Positions 13,182 through 23,254 of a stretch of DNA of 64,000 nt are shown piece after piece. Origin of the DNA: Cyathus striatus (lineage: Eukaryota > Basidiomycota > Agaricomycetes > Agaricales > Nidulariaceae); assembly GCA_025738555.1 (NCBI GenBank), contig JAOVFP010000011.1:1798001-1862000 (forward strand), written 5' to 3'. Positions within the stretch are counted from its first letter, which is position 1. Each line of letters opens with the position of its first letter. The notes beneath the pieces were generated by a model. It was given only the letters and a program-made list of their open reading frames with translations, made no database searches and was not told the origin of the DNA. A program made the position numbers and the translations under genes.

Positions 13182-13341
13182 TGTGGCGACGACTGGATGA
13201 GTACTACTTGGTATTTGGTGACGGTGACAGCAAGAGGTGGGAGACGAAGCGGAGAAGTGTTCTGTTCACAAGAGCTCAGCTGAGCCCACCTATGGGAACG
13301 TGACCAGGTCATCAGATTGTAGACACATAGATGATGTCACT

Positions 13342-14327
13342 TAGACCGGTGACCGGTCGGTTACGTGACAAGCACGTGATATGAACGATTGTATCGTGTC
13401 GATATACCGACCGGTCCAACTCGTCAACTTTTGGCAGGCAGTCCCTTACGTCCCAAAAACCTTCCTTTTTGGGATCCGCGGGTGCTCTCCCTCCTTCACC
13501 CCTCCTCTATCCCCTCCTCCCTTCTCCCCCCTTCTCCAGATCCTTCTCTACAACCAACACTCCGTATTTTCGAAATAACGAAAGATTAATATTCCACCTC
13601 GATATGGCTCCCAAATAGCCTTTTATGAGCAGCAACTGGCCTCAATCACGTAACCTCACTGCACCATCCAAACACCATCGCAGCACCAGAATAGTGCGAG
13701 ACAATACAAGTCCGTTGGGGGCAAATATTATTGGTTTTACTGCTCTATGGAAGTTTGGGAGGACTGTGTAGAGTACAGGGAAGTGGGGAAGGAGATGCTG
13801 GAGTGCAGCTCTGTTGCATTAGGGGGTTATGAGACTTGGTTTGTCACTTTCAATCTGTCTGTGTTAGAGTTGGATTGCACTATGAGATATTGTAGACTTG
13901 TCATTTAGTACAATGATATTGTTTCTATTGTGATACTCTTGTTGTCCATGAAGCTTGAAGGATGTCAGTCACTCAACACTGCTGAAAAATATCAATTCAT
14001 TTTCGCATTTTTGGACCACTTATGTATCTTTAATCTCAATACTCTTTTGTATTACATAGAAATACATATCATACAATCTTATAAGAGTGGTAATTGAAGG
14101 AGGCAGCAATAAATACGAAGGGCAGCTGCTGTCTAAACCAGTCTAAACCTTGAGGGGGGATGTGAGACGAACAACGCGCGAGAGTATCCGCGGATCCCAA
14201 AAAGGAAGGTTTTTGGGACGTAAGGGACTGCCTGCCAAAAGTTGACGAGTTGGACCGGTCGGTATATCGACACGATACAATCGTTCATATCACGTGTTTG
14301 TCACGTAACCGACCGGTCACCGGTCTA
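13342..14327. mobile_element. Mutator-like MITE with 148-bp inverted repeats and 9-bp TSD
   Basis: The outer 148 bp (13342-13489) return as a near-perfect inverted copy at 14180-14327. Both tips begin TAGACCGGTGACCGGTCGG and the inner parts share the stretch around GGGATCCGCGG. The element is flanked on both sides by GATGTCACT (13333-13341 and 14328-14336), a perfect 9-bp target duplication. Long inverted repeats with 9-bp duplications are the hallmark of Mutator-like elements. The 690-bp interior has no ORF of note, so it is non-autonomous. It sits in the shared upstream region of the divergent genes B and C. Confidence 0.85.
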
Positions 14328-14715
14328 GATGTCACTGATTCGGTCAGGGTCTCTTTGTGCAGTCTAGACTCTAGTCGCAGAGCGAACGAACTTGGCTTGA
14401 GGGAAGTTTGTCTCTGGCTGACTATGAACACTTGATGAACGCCTTGAGGCAACTTTGAGCTGCCAGCGTTGTGTCTGGTCTGCACGTCCGCCGTCATCCA
14501 TTCTCCGCTGATGGCCGACGCTTATCGCTAGAGTCGTGAGTACATGAGTCCTGAGCGTAACCTTAACTGCAATGGTTAGGTAACCATGTAGTATATATAC
14601 TTAAACTTCGTGCGTACACGGTGAGTTACGTGTCATTGATTGCAAGTCCACATTCGAACCAGCACTGAACACTGAGCGTCAATGGACAGGACCATATACC
14701 CTTTCCACTCTCATA

Positions 14716-16576
14716 ATGCCTTCTAAATCACCTGCTACCCAAGGTCAATATCATCATTATATTCCTCAGTTTATCTTGCGACAGTTTCAAGTCGATGCTG
14801 GGAAAAAATTGTGAGTTGTAGCCTGTAGTAATAGCTTGCTTAATCATTCCTTGCCGATACATCGATTACTGGCAACTGATGCTTTTTCCTCTTTACAGAA
14901 CTAAAAAGGAACGACAGAGAGCTTATAGGAAAGCAAAGAAGAATCCATCCCTTAGCACGGAGAACGTGTTATTCTACGATTTGGATACAGGCATCCTCGA
15001 CACTCGCCCCATTCAGAAGGCCTATGGTGAAAAGAATCTATACAAAGACTTTAGAAACACAGATAACTTTAACCATGTTGAAGAAAAGTTAGGTCGCCTC
15101 GAGAATGAGGCTGCTAAACTCATCGACAAGATGAAAGCTTCCATTTCCAGCGGTACGGATGTCCATATGACAAGGAAAGAGCTGGGCGAATTCCGCAAAT
15201 TTCTTTTCCTTCTGCATTACCGCCTCGACTATAAATCGAAAAAGGAAGATAACCCCGATAATGCACCTGTTAGGGACTGGTATAAGAAGAGGAAACAAGA
15301 TAAAGGCTTAAAAGATGATAACGATTTGTTTATTGATGGCATGGCTTATTTCCTGCAACATCCTCACCATGTCCTTGTTGCGGAAGGCGAAGCGATCGAG
15401 AGGCGTCTCGGTGGGCCGAAGGAAGTTGAGAGGATGAAGATGACTAGAGTTGATCCTAATATTGACTATTATGCACTGCAGTACGAACTCGGCGCCAATA
15501 CACGTTTCATGGGTATATGGGAAGCTGCAGATGATGCAGAGTTTGTCCTTGGAAGTAATTCATTCGGGCTGTTAGAAGGGTTGACAATGGGCGGTGCTTA
15601 CATTCATCGCATCTTCACCCTCAGCCCTCGAATGGTGGTAGTTTTGCGAAGCGTATCACTCATCTCGAATGATTCGCCGTTATCCTCGTTCGCTAACAGC
15701 AATCTTCTCAGTGTTCCAATGAAGCCCCCGGTTTCTCGTTACACTCACTTCAGAAAGGACGATTTTTACAGTATAGGAGCAGCCGATTACAAAGCAGCGC
15801 TAGAGCAATATCGAGCGTCTGAGGCTGCTCAGAAAGATATGTACACTTTCAAAGTGACGAAACTCACCAAGGCTCAAACGCAGGCTGTGAATAACGTCGT
15901 TTTGCTTTGCGTACATGTTGGCGAGGAGGGGGGGTCTGTGACCTTTTCTTCGAAGAGCTGCATGCTCGATACATTGCGAGCATTCAATAGGTCTGATCGA
16001 TGGTATTATGAGGAGGCCAGACGTAGATACAGTGCGCTTTTGAAGGCCTTGTCTCCTCCATCCTCCAATATTGGCGTCGACATTGAGAATCGTCCTATGA
16101 CCACACAGCCGTGGTCGCCCTTCTCCACTTCGAGTCGCACTACACCATACCATTCAGTGACAGACTCCGATAGTGACCAAGAGAGCCCTGTTTGGAGAAC
16201 GTCTCGCGCTGCATCATTCCCTTCGGCGACAGATTCCGTCGACACTGATAATCGTACTATGAACACACAGACGTGGCCGCCCTTCTCCACTTCGAGTCGA
16301 ACTGCACCATATCATTCAGTGACAGACTCCGATGGTGAACAAGGGGGCCCTGTTTGGGGAAGGCCTCGCACTGTATCATTCCCTTCGGCGACAGATTCCG
16401 ATAGCGACCACGAAATGCCTATATCAGAAAAGAATGGCGTACAAGTAATAAAGGATGCCGGGAATGTTGCGCAAAATACGATCCACAGAGATTCTGCCAG
16501 GGGGTCACTTACAGACTTGGTAGTAGCCATTTTGACCTTGATTATATGTTACTATTTTCGTTACTTGTTCTTTTAG
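14716..16576 (+). CDS. DUF4238-like protein C with repeat region and C-terminal membrane anchor
   Basis: Exon 1 is 14716-14810 (MPSKSPATQG, then the signature QYHHYIPQFILRQF). Exon 2 is 14899-16576, with phase-2 intron borders GTGAGT and TTTACAG. Core motifs are AYGEKNLYKDF, FRKFLFLLHYR, RFMGIWEAADDAEFVLGSN, SPRMVVVLRS, TKAQTQAVNNVVLLCV and GSVTFSSKSCMLDTLRAF. After the core come two imperfect tandem copies of a roughly 60-residue Ser/Thr/Asp-rich unit (about 16080-16420; shared PFSTSSRT, PYHSVTDSD and SFPSATDS). The last 20 or so residues (LVVAILTLIICYYFRYLFF) form one hydrophobic segment ending at the stop, which suggests a tail-anchored membrane protein. This tail is unique among the five paralogues. 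The frame is intact. Confidence 0.75.
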
Positions 16577-16630
16577 ATTTTAGCTTACGTAAATTCAACA
16601 TAGATAAGTAATGCGCTCATGGACAACAAT

Positions 16631-17773
16631 AGGACCCCTGAAAGCGCCTATAAAGGTCGGATACCAGTCCGCGTAAATTTTGGCACTTTTGGACCTATGT
16701 CGGAGGAAAATCCGCGTATGGCTAGCCTTTGGGAGGAGGTACGATACCTGTCCGCGTATGGTGCGAGGGGGTGGGATCAGGGTGGGATATCACCGGAACC
16801 GCCGCGATTCCGGGCATGTCACACCAAAATTCAAAGTACAGCATCCCTATTTATGTCAGGAAGGATACAGAGTTCTGCGCAAAAAGAGCGCAGGGCAACA
16901 ATTTTCATTAAATTGTTGCATATTTAAATATTTTAGTCTCTTTGTTAGCTTATTGTAGTCAATGTACCGTATCAGCGTGACAGCCATTTAACCCAAATCT
17001 CAAAACGTTCGACATTCAAATTTTGTTGTACTTAATCGCTTGCCAAAATTATGTGTGATGTGAATATCTGTTCAAGTTCATCGTTCACAGTTCCTTGTAA
17101 CGCATGACCAAATAATTGGTCGTAGACTCATATAGATAGAGTATAAACAAGTTGATTGCAACAGAAGAAAAGAAATTGCTTCCAACTACTTTTTAGATAT
17201 AAAAAAATGGAGAAAATTAGCAGACGTGCACCTTGTGTGCGCTCGTTGTTATCGACAACGACCAACAATGACCGTCAACGGTCACACTTTCAGAATACAC
17301 CAGCACTGTTCAACGTACGCTTCCGCTCGTTCTCTGTCTATAATCTCATAGATACTGATATTGGTATAGGTTAACCGGATGTCCACAATATAACATGATA
17401 GCACCTGTTCTGCGATGCGACAAGCCTACTTTTGGCCTGCTTTCATGAGTTAATTTGCAGTTGGTAATCTTCAAGCTGATAAATTCAATCATCGTGTATT
17501 TGCTTCCACTTACACTGAAAGTGCTGCTAAAGTTTCTGCTGTTAGGGATTCGTTGGGGGTTCGATTACGAATTTTTAACATAAGCGCCTGCGGCAGATTT
17601 TGACGCTTACAAAGCGCTTATTAAGGTCAGAGGACAAAATCCGCGTGTAACTCTGCAATTTTGGAGGTACCCTCCCACAATCCGCGTATGAAAGGCAATA
17701 TGCTGCCAAAACCTGTCCGCGTATCAAATCTCGAGTCCGTCCTCCGACCTCTAAGAGCGCTTTCAGGGGTCCT
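16631..17773. mobile_element. Non-autonomous TIR element with 8-bp TSD and TCCGCGTA subterminal repeats
   Basis: The left tip AGGACCCCTGAAAGCGC (16631) and right tip GCGCTTTCAGGGGTCCT (ending 17773) are perfect inverted repeats. They are flanked by ACAACAAT on each side (16623-16630 and 17774-17781). Inside both ends TCCGCGTA-type words recur: near 16668, 16711 and 16750 on the left and near 17638, 17680 and 17717 on the right, probably transposase-binding sites. The interior has no coding frame I can support. Eight-bp duplications fit hAT or P-type elements, but the AGGACC tip is not the usual hAT T/CAG start, so I leave the superfamily open. It inserted 54 bp downstream of gene C. Confidence 0.75.
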
Positions 17774-17781
17774 ACAACAAT

Positions 17782-18461
17782 GAATGAAGGAGTTGATTGT
17801 TATCATGTGAAGTTTGAAGCGTGTGAACCGGCCGATTTGACTAACATGTGCAAAGAAAGCCACGTTTTTACCTATCCCCACACGGTCAGGCGGCTCCCGC
17901 CTTGCTACCGCCCATTCCCGCCCCCTCCCGCCATGTTGAAATCCAAAGCGATAACTCTTCGCCTTTCGCTTTGTTGCGTATTTTGACAAGAAAAGTGAGA
18001 CTATAAAAGTCTATTTCGTGTTTAAACCCTGTACCAGCCAATTTACTGAACTGTGCAACTACAGGCTAAGAGTGCAAGCGCTGCAAAACCGACGACCGTT
18101 ACAGATAGAAAGGTTGACGACATAACTTATAATGGAGATGTTCCCACGCATAAAAGCCTCGAGGCTGGAGCAGCATGACATCGTTGATTGTGATCGTGCT
18201 ATTGGCCCATTCTAGCTTCAACGAATCCCTCCTTCCTGGGCGATTCTACCATTGTTTTGTTCGCTGTTCCGCGCAGCGACAATAGGATTGGCCTTTAATA
18301 GAAAAAACACGACCACGTGAGATGCCACTCAGTGTTCATTAAAATGCGCGTCAGAGGTTGAACCTCCCTCTTCACACCCCAACATACCTTGCATCGAGTC
18401 TTTCAGTTCAGGGTTTTTCTTACTACTTTATCTTTCTTCGCCTTTTCCTACAATTAGTATT
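17782..18461 (+). promoter_or_regulatory. Upstream region of the acidic-repeat gene, duplicated at about 50510-50830
   Basis: From about 18060 to 18460 this region matches 50510-50830. Shared blocks include CGCCTCGAG-like, ACACGACCACGTRAGRTGCC, GTTCATTAAAATGCGCG and TTGCATCGAGWCTTTC. The same order stands in front of the related small gene at 50865. Conservation upstream of two diverged genes suggests promoter and 5' leader sequence, but I cannot point to a TATA box or a specific factor site. Confidence 0.45.
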
Positions 18462-19709
18462 ATGAACTCTTTCCTGATCCATTACAATCTTCTCGGCGAC
18501 TTGAACATCTTTAAGAAAGAGACACTGACGACCCCCAATGGATTCAGTGCCAAGGAACCTGTACGTTAGCTCTCTCATATTCCTTATCTTCATGTGCTTA
18601 ATATTATGAAGCACGTCTTTTATCTTCCTCTACCTGAGTTGATCACTTCTCTGTTCTCGATTGGCACGAAAAGCGATACATCTTCGCTCCTCGCAGACCT
18701 CAACGTTGGCTCAGAAGTGTTCGGCCAGCCCCAAAGGACTTTAACCACGCCTGAGCCGATTCGTAGGCCATCCACCACAGACATCACTGTCCAAGGTGTT
18801 CCCACCCCCACTGAATATACTCAGTGGCCTCCAAAAAGCACAAGTAGGGCGCTAGAAAATGGCCCTATACTCCATGCCCCCGCTCCCAGATATCCGAACC
18901 TTCCTCCAATTCTCATAGATATGTCGGAGGATTTGGTATTGGAAGACGCGGACACTGTGAGCAAGTCACGGTCTGACGATTCAGAACTTTCGACTCTTTT
19001 TTCCGCCATCGATGCCCCGATAGTAAACCGCCCTCCCCTCGATCTCCTGGCTGGTCCTCTGAAGGCATTTGTGAAACCTGGTCTCAATCAAATGATCATG
19101 AGCATCTGGGCCGATGAACAGGAGGAGAGATTGATTGGTCGCCATCTGGGGATGAATTTTAAAGACCTCATTTCAGATGAGGAAGAGGAAGAGGAAGAAC
19201 GACGGCTCTTCCAAGATATCTTTCGAGTGGTCGGTAGCACGTGGGCCGACGAAGAGGAGGCGGTACAACAATTTTGTACTTCTCGGGAGACGAATAGTGG
19301 AGACTATATTGATGCAGAAGATGAGGAGGAAGCAAGACTGCTCTTTCACGATATTAATAGGGCCCTAGGCTGCGCGTGGGCGGATGGGGAGGAAGAGTTG
19401 CAGCAATTTGTGCACACTCGGGAGATGACTTTTGGAGACGATGCTGTCATCTCATACGATGTCGAGGACAATATGTCTGTCCCTCGTTATCTGAAGTCGT
19501 CGGATGCGCCACCGGGGCTTACACATCCACTCGCCCATCTGTACGGGGTGGATCGCATCCCCATTTCCATCGCAAAGATGTCCCAGGGCAACGTTCCTGT
19601 AAGGGCGCTATCGCCCCTTGAGGATCTGGGCTTCATCTCGTCCGTGCACCCGAGCACGAAGGTGCACTCGTTGACGCGCGGACAGTGGTACTTTCCTGCC
19701 TGCATGTAG
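18462..19709 (+). CDS. Acidic protein with three WADEE-type repeats, unknown family
   Basis: Exon 1 is 18462-18560 (MNSFLIHYNLLGDLNIF...), the intron 18561-18611 (GTACGT...GAAG) and exon 2 18612-19709, giving about 398 residues. A second acceptor at CCTGAG (about 18638) would also stay in frame. The first half is Ser/Thr/Pro-rich and looks disordered. From about 19100 a 45-residue unit recurs three times, each opening with a WAD core (SIWADEQEE, STWADEEEA, CAWADGEEE). A (D/E)EEEE-(A)R-LF-DI-R--G helix separates the units. The C-terminus, with SVHPSTKVHSLTRGQWYF, matches the end of the 50865-51301 gene. I do not recognise the family. Function unknown; the position beside a DUF4238-like gene at both loci is the only clue. 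Confidence 0.65.
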
Positions 19710-20169
19710 TACTGTAGGTAGTTACATGATGCAGTTGTAATTTTACCCTCGCGATGTGGTGCTGTGGAATTTCATTTTGTAATTATAATAAAAAACTTTC
19801 ACTTTTTCTGGTTGCATTAGAAGTTGATCTAATTGATTTAGGGATTGCAAATATTTCGAGTTTGAAATGTTCGCTATGATTACAATAGTGCTAGTTCAAG
19901 TGAATCAGTGAGACCAGAAGTTCAGGATTCGCTAAGATCGATCTGTGCATCGTTAGTGTATCGATATCCGGATACTCCTCGAAAAGAATCTATAAACTTG
20001 ATATTACTAGTAAGCCAAAGCTAAACCTTGTAAACCTTAATTTGGACAAGAATAGTGTTCAAGAGAAAAGTACCAATGACAGGAATAGCACGCAAAAGGC
20101 AGATCCATCACCTCAGACAAGGGTGGATCGGATCGCTGTAAATATGGTACAACCCGATTTACTTAGCAA
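19710..20169. other. 3' flank of the acidic-repeat gene
   Basis: No gene. The stretch 19740-19915 resembles 51370-51540 downstream of the related gene, with similar words such as GAAATGYTCKCTA and GTGCTAGTTCA, so the duplicated unit extends past the stop codons. Confidence 0.4.
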
Positions 20170-20280
20170 TTCCCACTACCTTTTAAGGTAGTTGGGTATT
20201 AGGGATGTTTGAACCACCGGATATGGTAATTTGAGGATCTTGGATAAGATCTCGACCTGATTGGCTGGAGTAGGTTTTGA
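20170..20280 (+). mobile_element. Lone left end of a Helitron2-like element (copy 4)
   Basis: TTCCCACTACC plus its hairpin, then about 100 bp nearly identical to the left end at 3577 (shared GGATATGGTAATTTGAGGAT and TGATTGGCTGGAG). No matching right end (GGTAGTGGGCT...CTATTTCTTTAT) is visible downstream before the exchanger gene, so this copy has lost its 3' part or been broken by a later insertion. Confidence 0.6.
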
Positions 20281-21613
20281 ATTCCTGTGATGCTTGTGAC
20301 CATGTACTTCCTGGTTGCTTCCTGGTACAATCATCTTCACCAGTGGAGTGACTTTGACATTGATCTCGTCCTTGTTGACACATTCTTGTCGACAACAAGC
20401 TTGACTCCACTTTCACATCGACAACATGTAGGTAATGGGTTACAACATTTCCCAAACATTTCCTCCACCTGATGAATACTTCCTGATCTGATATAGAAGC
20501 AGAACTAAACTAGCTGGTAGAGCTGACCTCAAGCGGATGCAAGAGACAGTCTCATCGCTCAAGTCAACACTCAACACCAATCTACCACCCGGTGTTCAGG
20601 TGGATATGGGATATGTTGATAAGTACAGTTGCTATACTGTTTCTGGTCACGGACTAACTAATCTAACATTAAATTTTACTGATTGTGCCTCATTTCGACA
20701 CCCCAAGAAGCAGCTCAATCGCAATATGCGTCGACGTACATTATCGCATGTTCCAGTTCAGTGTGTTGCTATTCGCCCACCTGCATCGTGACGACGTTGG
20801 CGCCATACCTCACTTCAACACCTCGACAGGCAGCTCAATCCCAACATATATCTACATGCGTTATTGCATGTTCCACTGTTCTAGTATACAATGGCTGGCA
20901 TTCGCTCAACTCATCCCTCCTCCCAGTTGCGTCGTCACGACGACATCGCCACTCACCCTCCCCACCACCTCGTCCCTCCTCCCCTCTGCTAGTGTGTCCC
21001 AACAACGATGGCACCACACAATGGCGTGATATTTTAAAATCAATTTTAACAGCTTCCATCGTCATCAGCATCAGTATGGTATTCGAACACTATATTACCA
21101 TAAGTAGATGTTGACACATCTTATCATCCGGGGGTACATAGTTCATGTGCAGGATCTGAGGCTGTCCGAGTGCATGTGCTAATTATTGATTATTACCACC
21201 TTGTGATAAATAGCCTGTTGCCTGATACCTTTGTAGCACCCCAGCAGTTCTAGAAGCTGATAAAATATTACACATTGACAAGGCGTTATTAACCAAGATT
21301 ACCAATGATTGTCAGTGGGTGGTAAATTATGATGTTCGTACGTTTATTTCCACTCAGAAACTGTTTTCTATGTCACTGAATTACATGATTTGCTTTCCCC
21401 GATGTTACCCACGCTAGCGAAAGTACATACTTCTATATATATTGATAATATTCTCCATTTGGCCGTGGTGTACAATGTACATTTATAAAGAGTCTGTAGA
21501 GTCTGTAGTCGATTGTTATATCTCGATAGTGGATCTGTGCCATATGCGGAAGCGAATTGTTCCGGGTCAGGGTTGCGCCGCGCCAGCTCAGAAGCCGCCA
21601 GCGATGAGTCCGT
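20281..21613. other. Gene-free stretch
   Basis: Overlapping small ORFs at 20537-21114 are low-complexity (Ser/Thr/Pro) with no motif, and I do not call them genes. The C/T-rich part near 20930-21000 resembles the interior of the Helitron2-like elements. A diverged copy of the inverted-repeat end described at 21614 lies at about 21500-21560. Confidence 0.35.
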
Positions 21614-22554
21614 AGTCCCCTGTTACATCTGAGATCGGATCTTACGATGGCGCTAACCGTAAGTAGTAATACACGTGACTTGGTTCGCAAGTCAGTTCGT
21701 GCGGTAAGGTGGCGCTTTGACAGCGCTTATACGGCCTTTCTGTATCACTTACTACATAGTATCTCGGCGTAACATGTAGAAGCTATAATATATACATATA
21801 ATCTTATTGTACTTCCGACAAGTGTGTTTTACCATTGTATTTATCCGTTGAACACCCCAGAATTTATTTTGACATACATATTGCATGCGTAAGGTAACAT
21901 GTATAGTAATTATGTGATATCTTAACTAAGTTGCAGCAAAACTTACAATCGTATGCAGGCGGTATATATTTCCTCGATACGATGCAAGATAGTTATTGAG
22001 CCAGCGATTCCGACAACATTCGCTTAAGCAACTCAAGTCACGCAAGCAGCGCGCTGCAACGACGACATGTATTTGCATACCCAAAGCTTAGCAGAGCTTT
22101 AATTCAGTAAATATATCTTCATGTAAATTAAATACGAGAACGATCTTACCGAAACATCTGCACCATATAATTAATTTAGTAGAATGCAACATGAGATGCA
22201 CGCTCTGAAGTTTAAAGCAATAAATGCAAAATAAATGTTGCAGAACTGTTACTTCAACTCTCACACATCATTATAAATGTTATTATGGATACTACTGGTC
22301 TATATAAAATAGCTGAACGAGGTTTTTAACTACAAGTATTGTTTTCGTAAATATGGTGTATAATAAGGGTACAGTATTGGGTACAGACTTACAGTACTAA
22401 TTGCTTGTGCATTATGGAACGCGCGCGGGGATTGGCGTATAAGCGCCTAAAAAGCGTCAATACACCGTTCAAACTGGCTTGCGGACGGGTAACGTGCATT
22501 ACTACTTACGGTTATCCTCATCGTAAGATCCGATCTCAGATGTAACAGGGGACT
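21614..22554. mobile_element. Non-autonomous element with about 120-bp imperfect inverted repeats
   Basis: The left end AGTCCCCTGTTACATCTGAG (21614) and the inverted copy ending at 22554 match closely for about 60 bp. They match with gaps for another 60 bp, up to the shared GGCGCTTATACG-like motif. No clear target duplication flanks it (left GATGAGTCCGT, right CAAGACCGAG). A worn direct copy of the left end precedes it at 21500-21560. The interior has no ORF I can support. Mutator-like is possible from the repeat length, without proof. Confidence 0.55.
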
Positions 22555-23254
22555 CAAGACCGAGTACTGGCAATCCATCACCTTGAGTTCAGTTCGGCTG
22601 ATCAGCTGTCCTACCTAAACCTTCACATAACCTTTGCATACTTAGACATAGATGTAGTAGCTATACTTTGGTTGAAAGCTATTTCAACTCATTCGATATT
22701 CTCTGACATTAGTTGAACGCATATACATTGTATTCACAAGATATTAATGTAATCTCCTTTTAATCTAACATAACGGATCATTTGCTAAATTCAATGAAGA
22801 TGGAAGAAAAGTTTGGAAGTTATTAGTAGTTGAAATTGCTTGTGTAAGTCGTGGATCGGTGTTGTAATCTGAATTATATATATACAGCTGCATCGGTAAG
22901 GTAACCATATACCAAACGAGGAATCGACTTAGGTGAGAAACATTGTAAATTATGTTCTGAGATCGGAGGATCTGACACCCCTTCCTTTACAGCACACTGT
23001 GCCAACTGTGATGTATGTCACAGTGATGTAAATTTCACTTCACTGCCGCTTTACTGCACTGTGTGGCAGCACTAATCTGAGAGCTGATTTTAGCGTTTCG
23101 CACGGAGAGTTATAACAGTGAAACTATCCCGGTGATTGCCAACCAGGGGAACACACACTGATCTCCTCTAAAAGGCGTTCCAAATCCTGGTAAGTCAACC
23201 TACCCCCCTTCCATTCCTCAACATTTTGAATACCCTTCCCTTAAGGACGTACCC

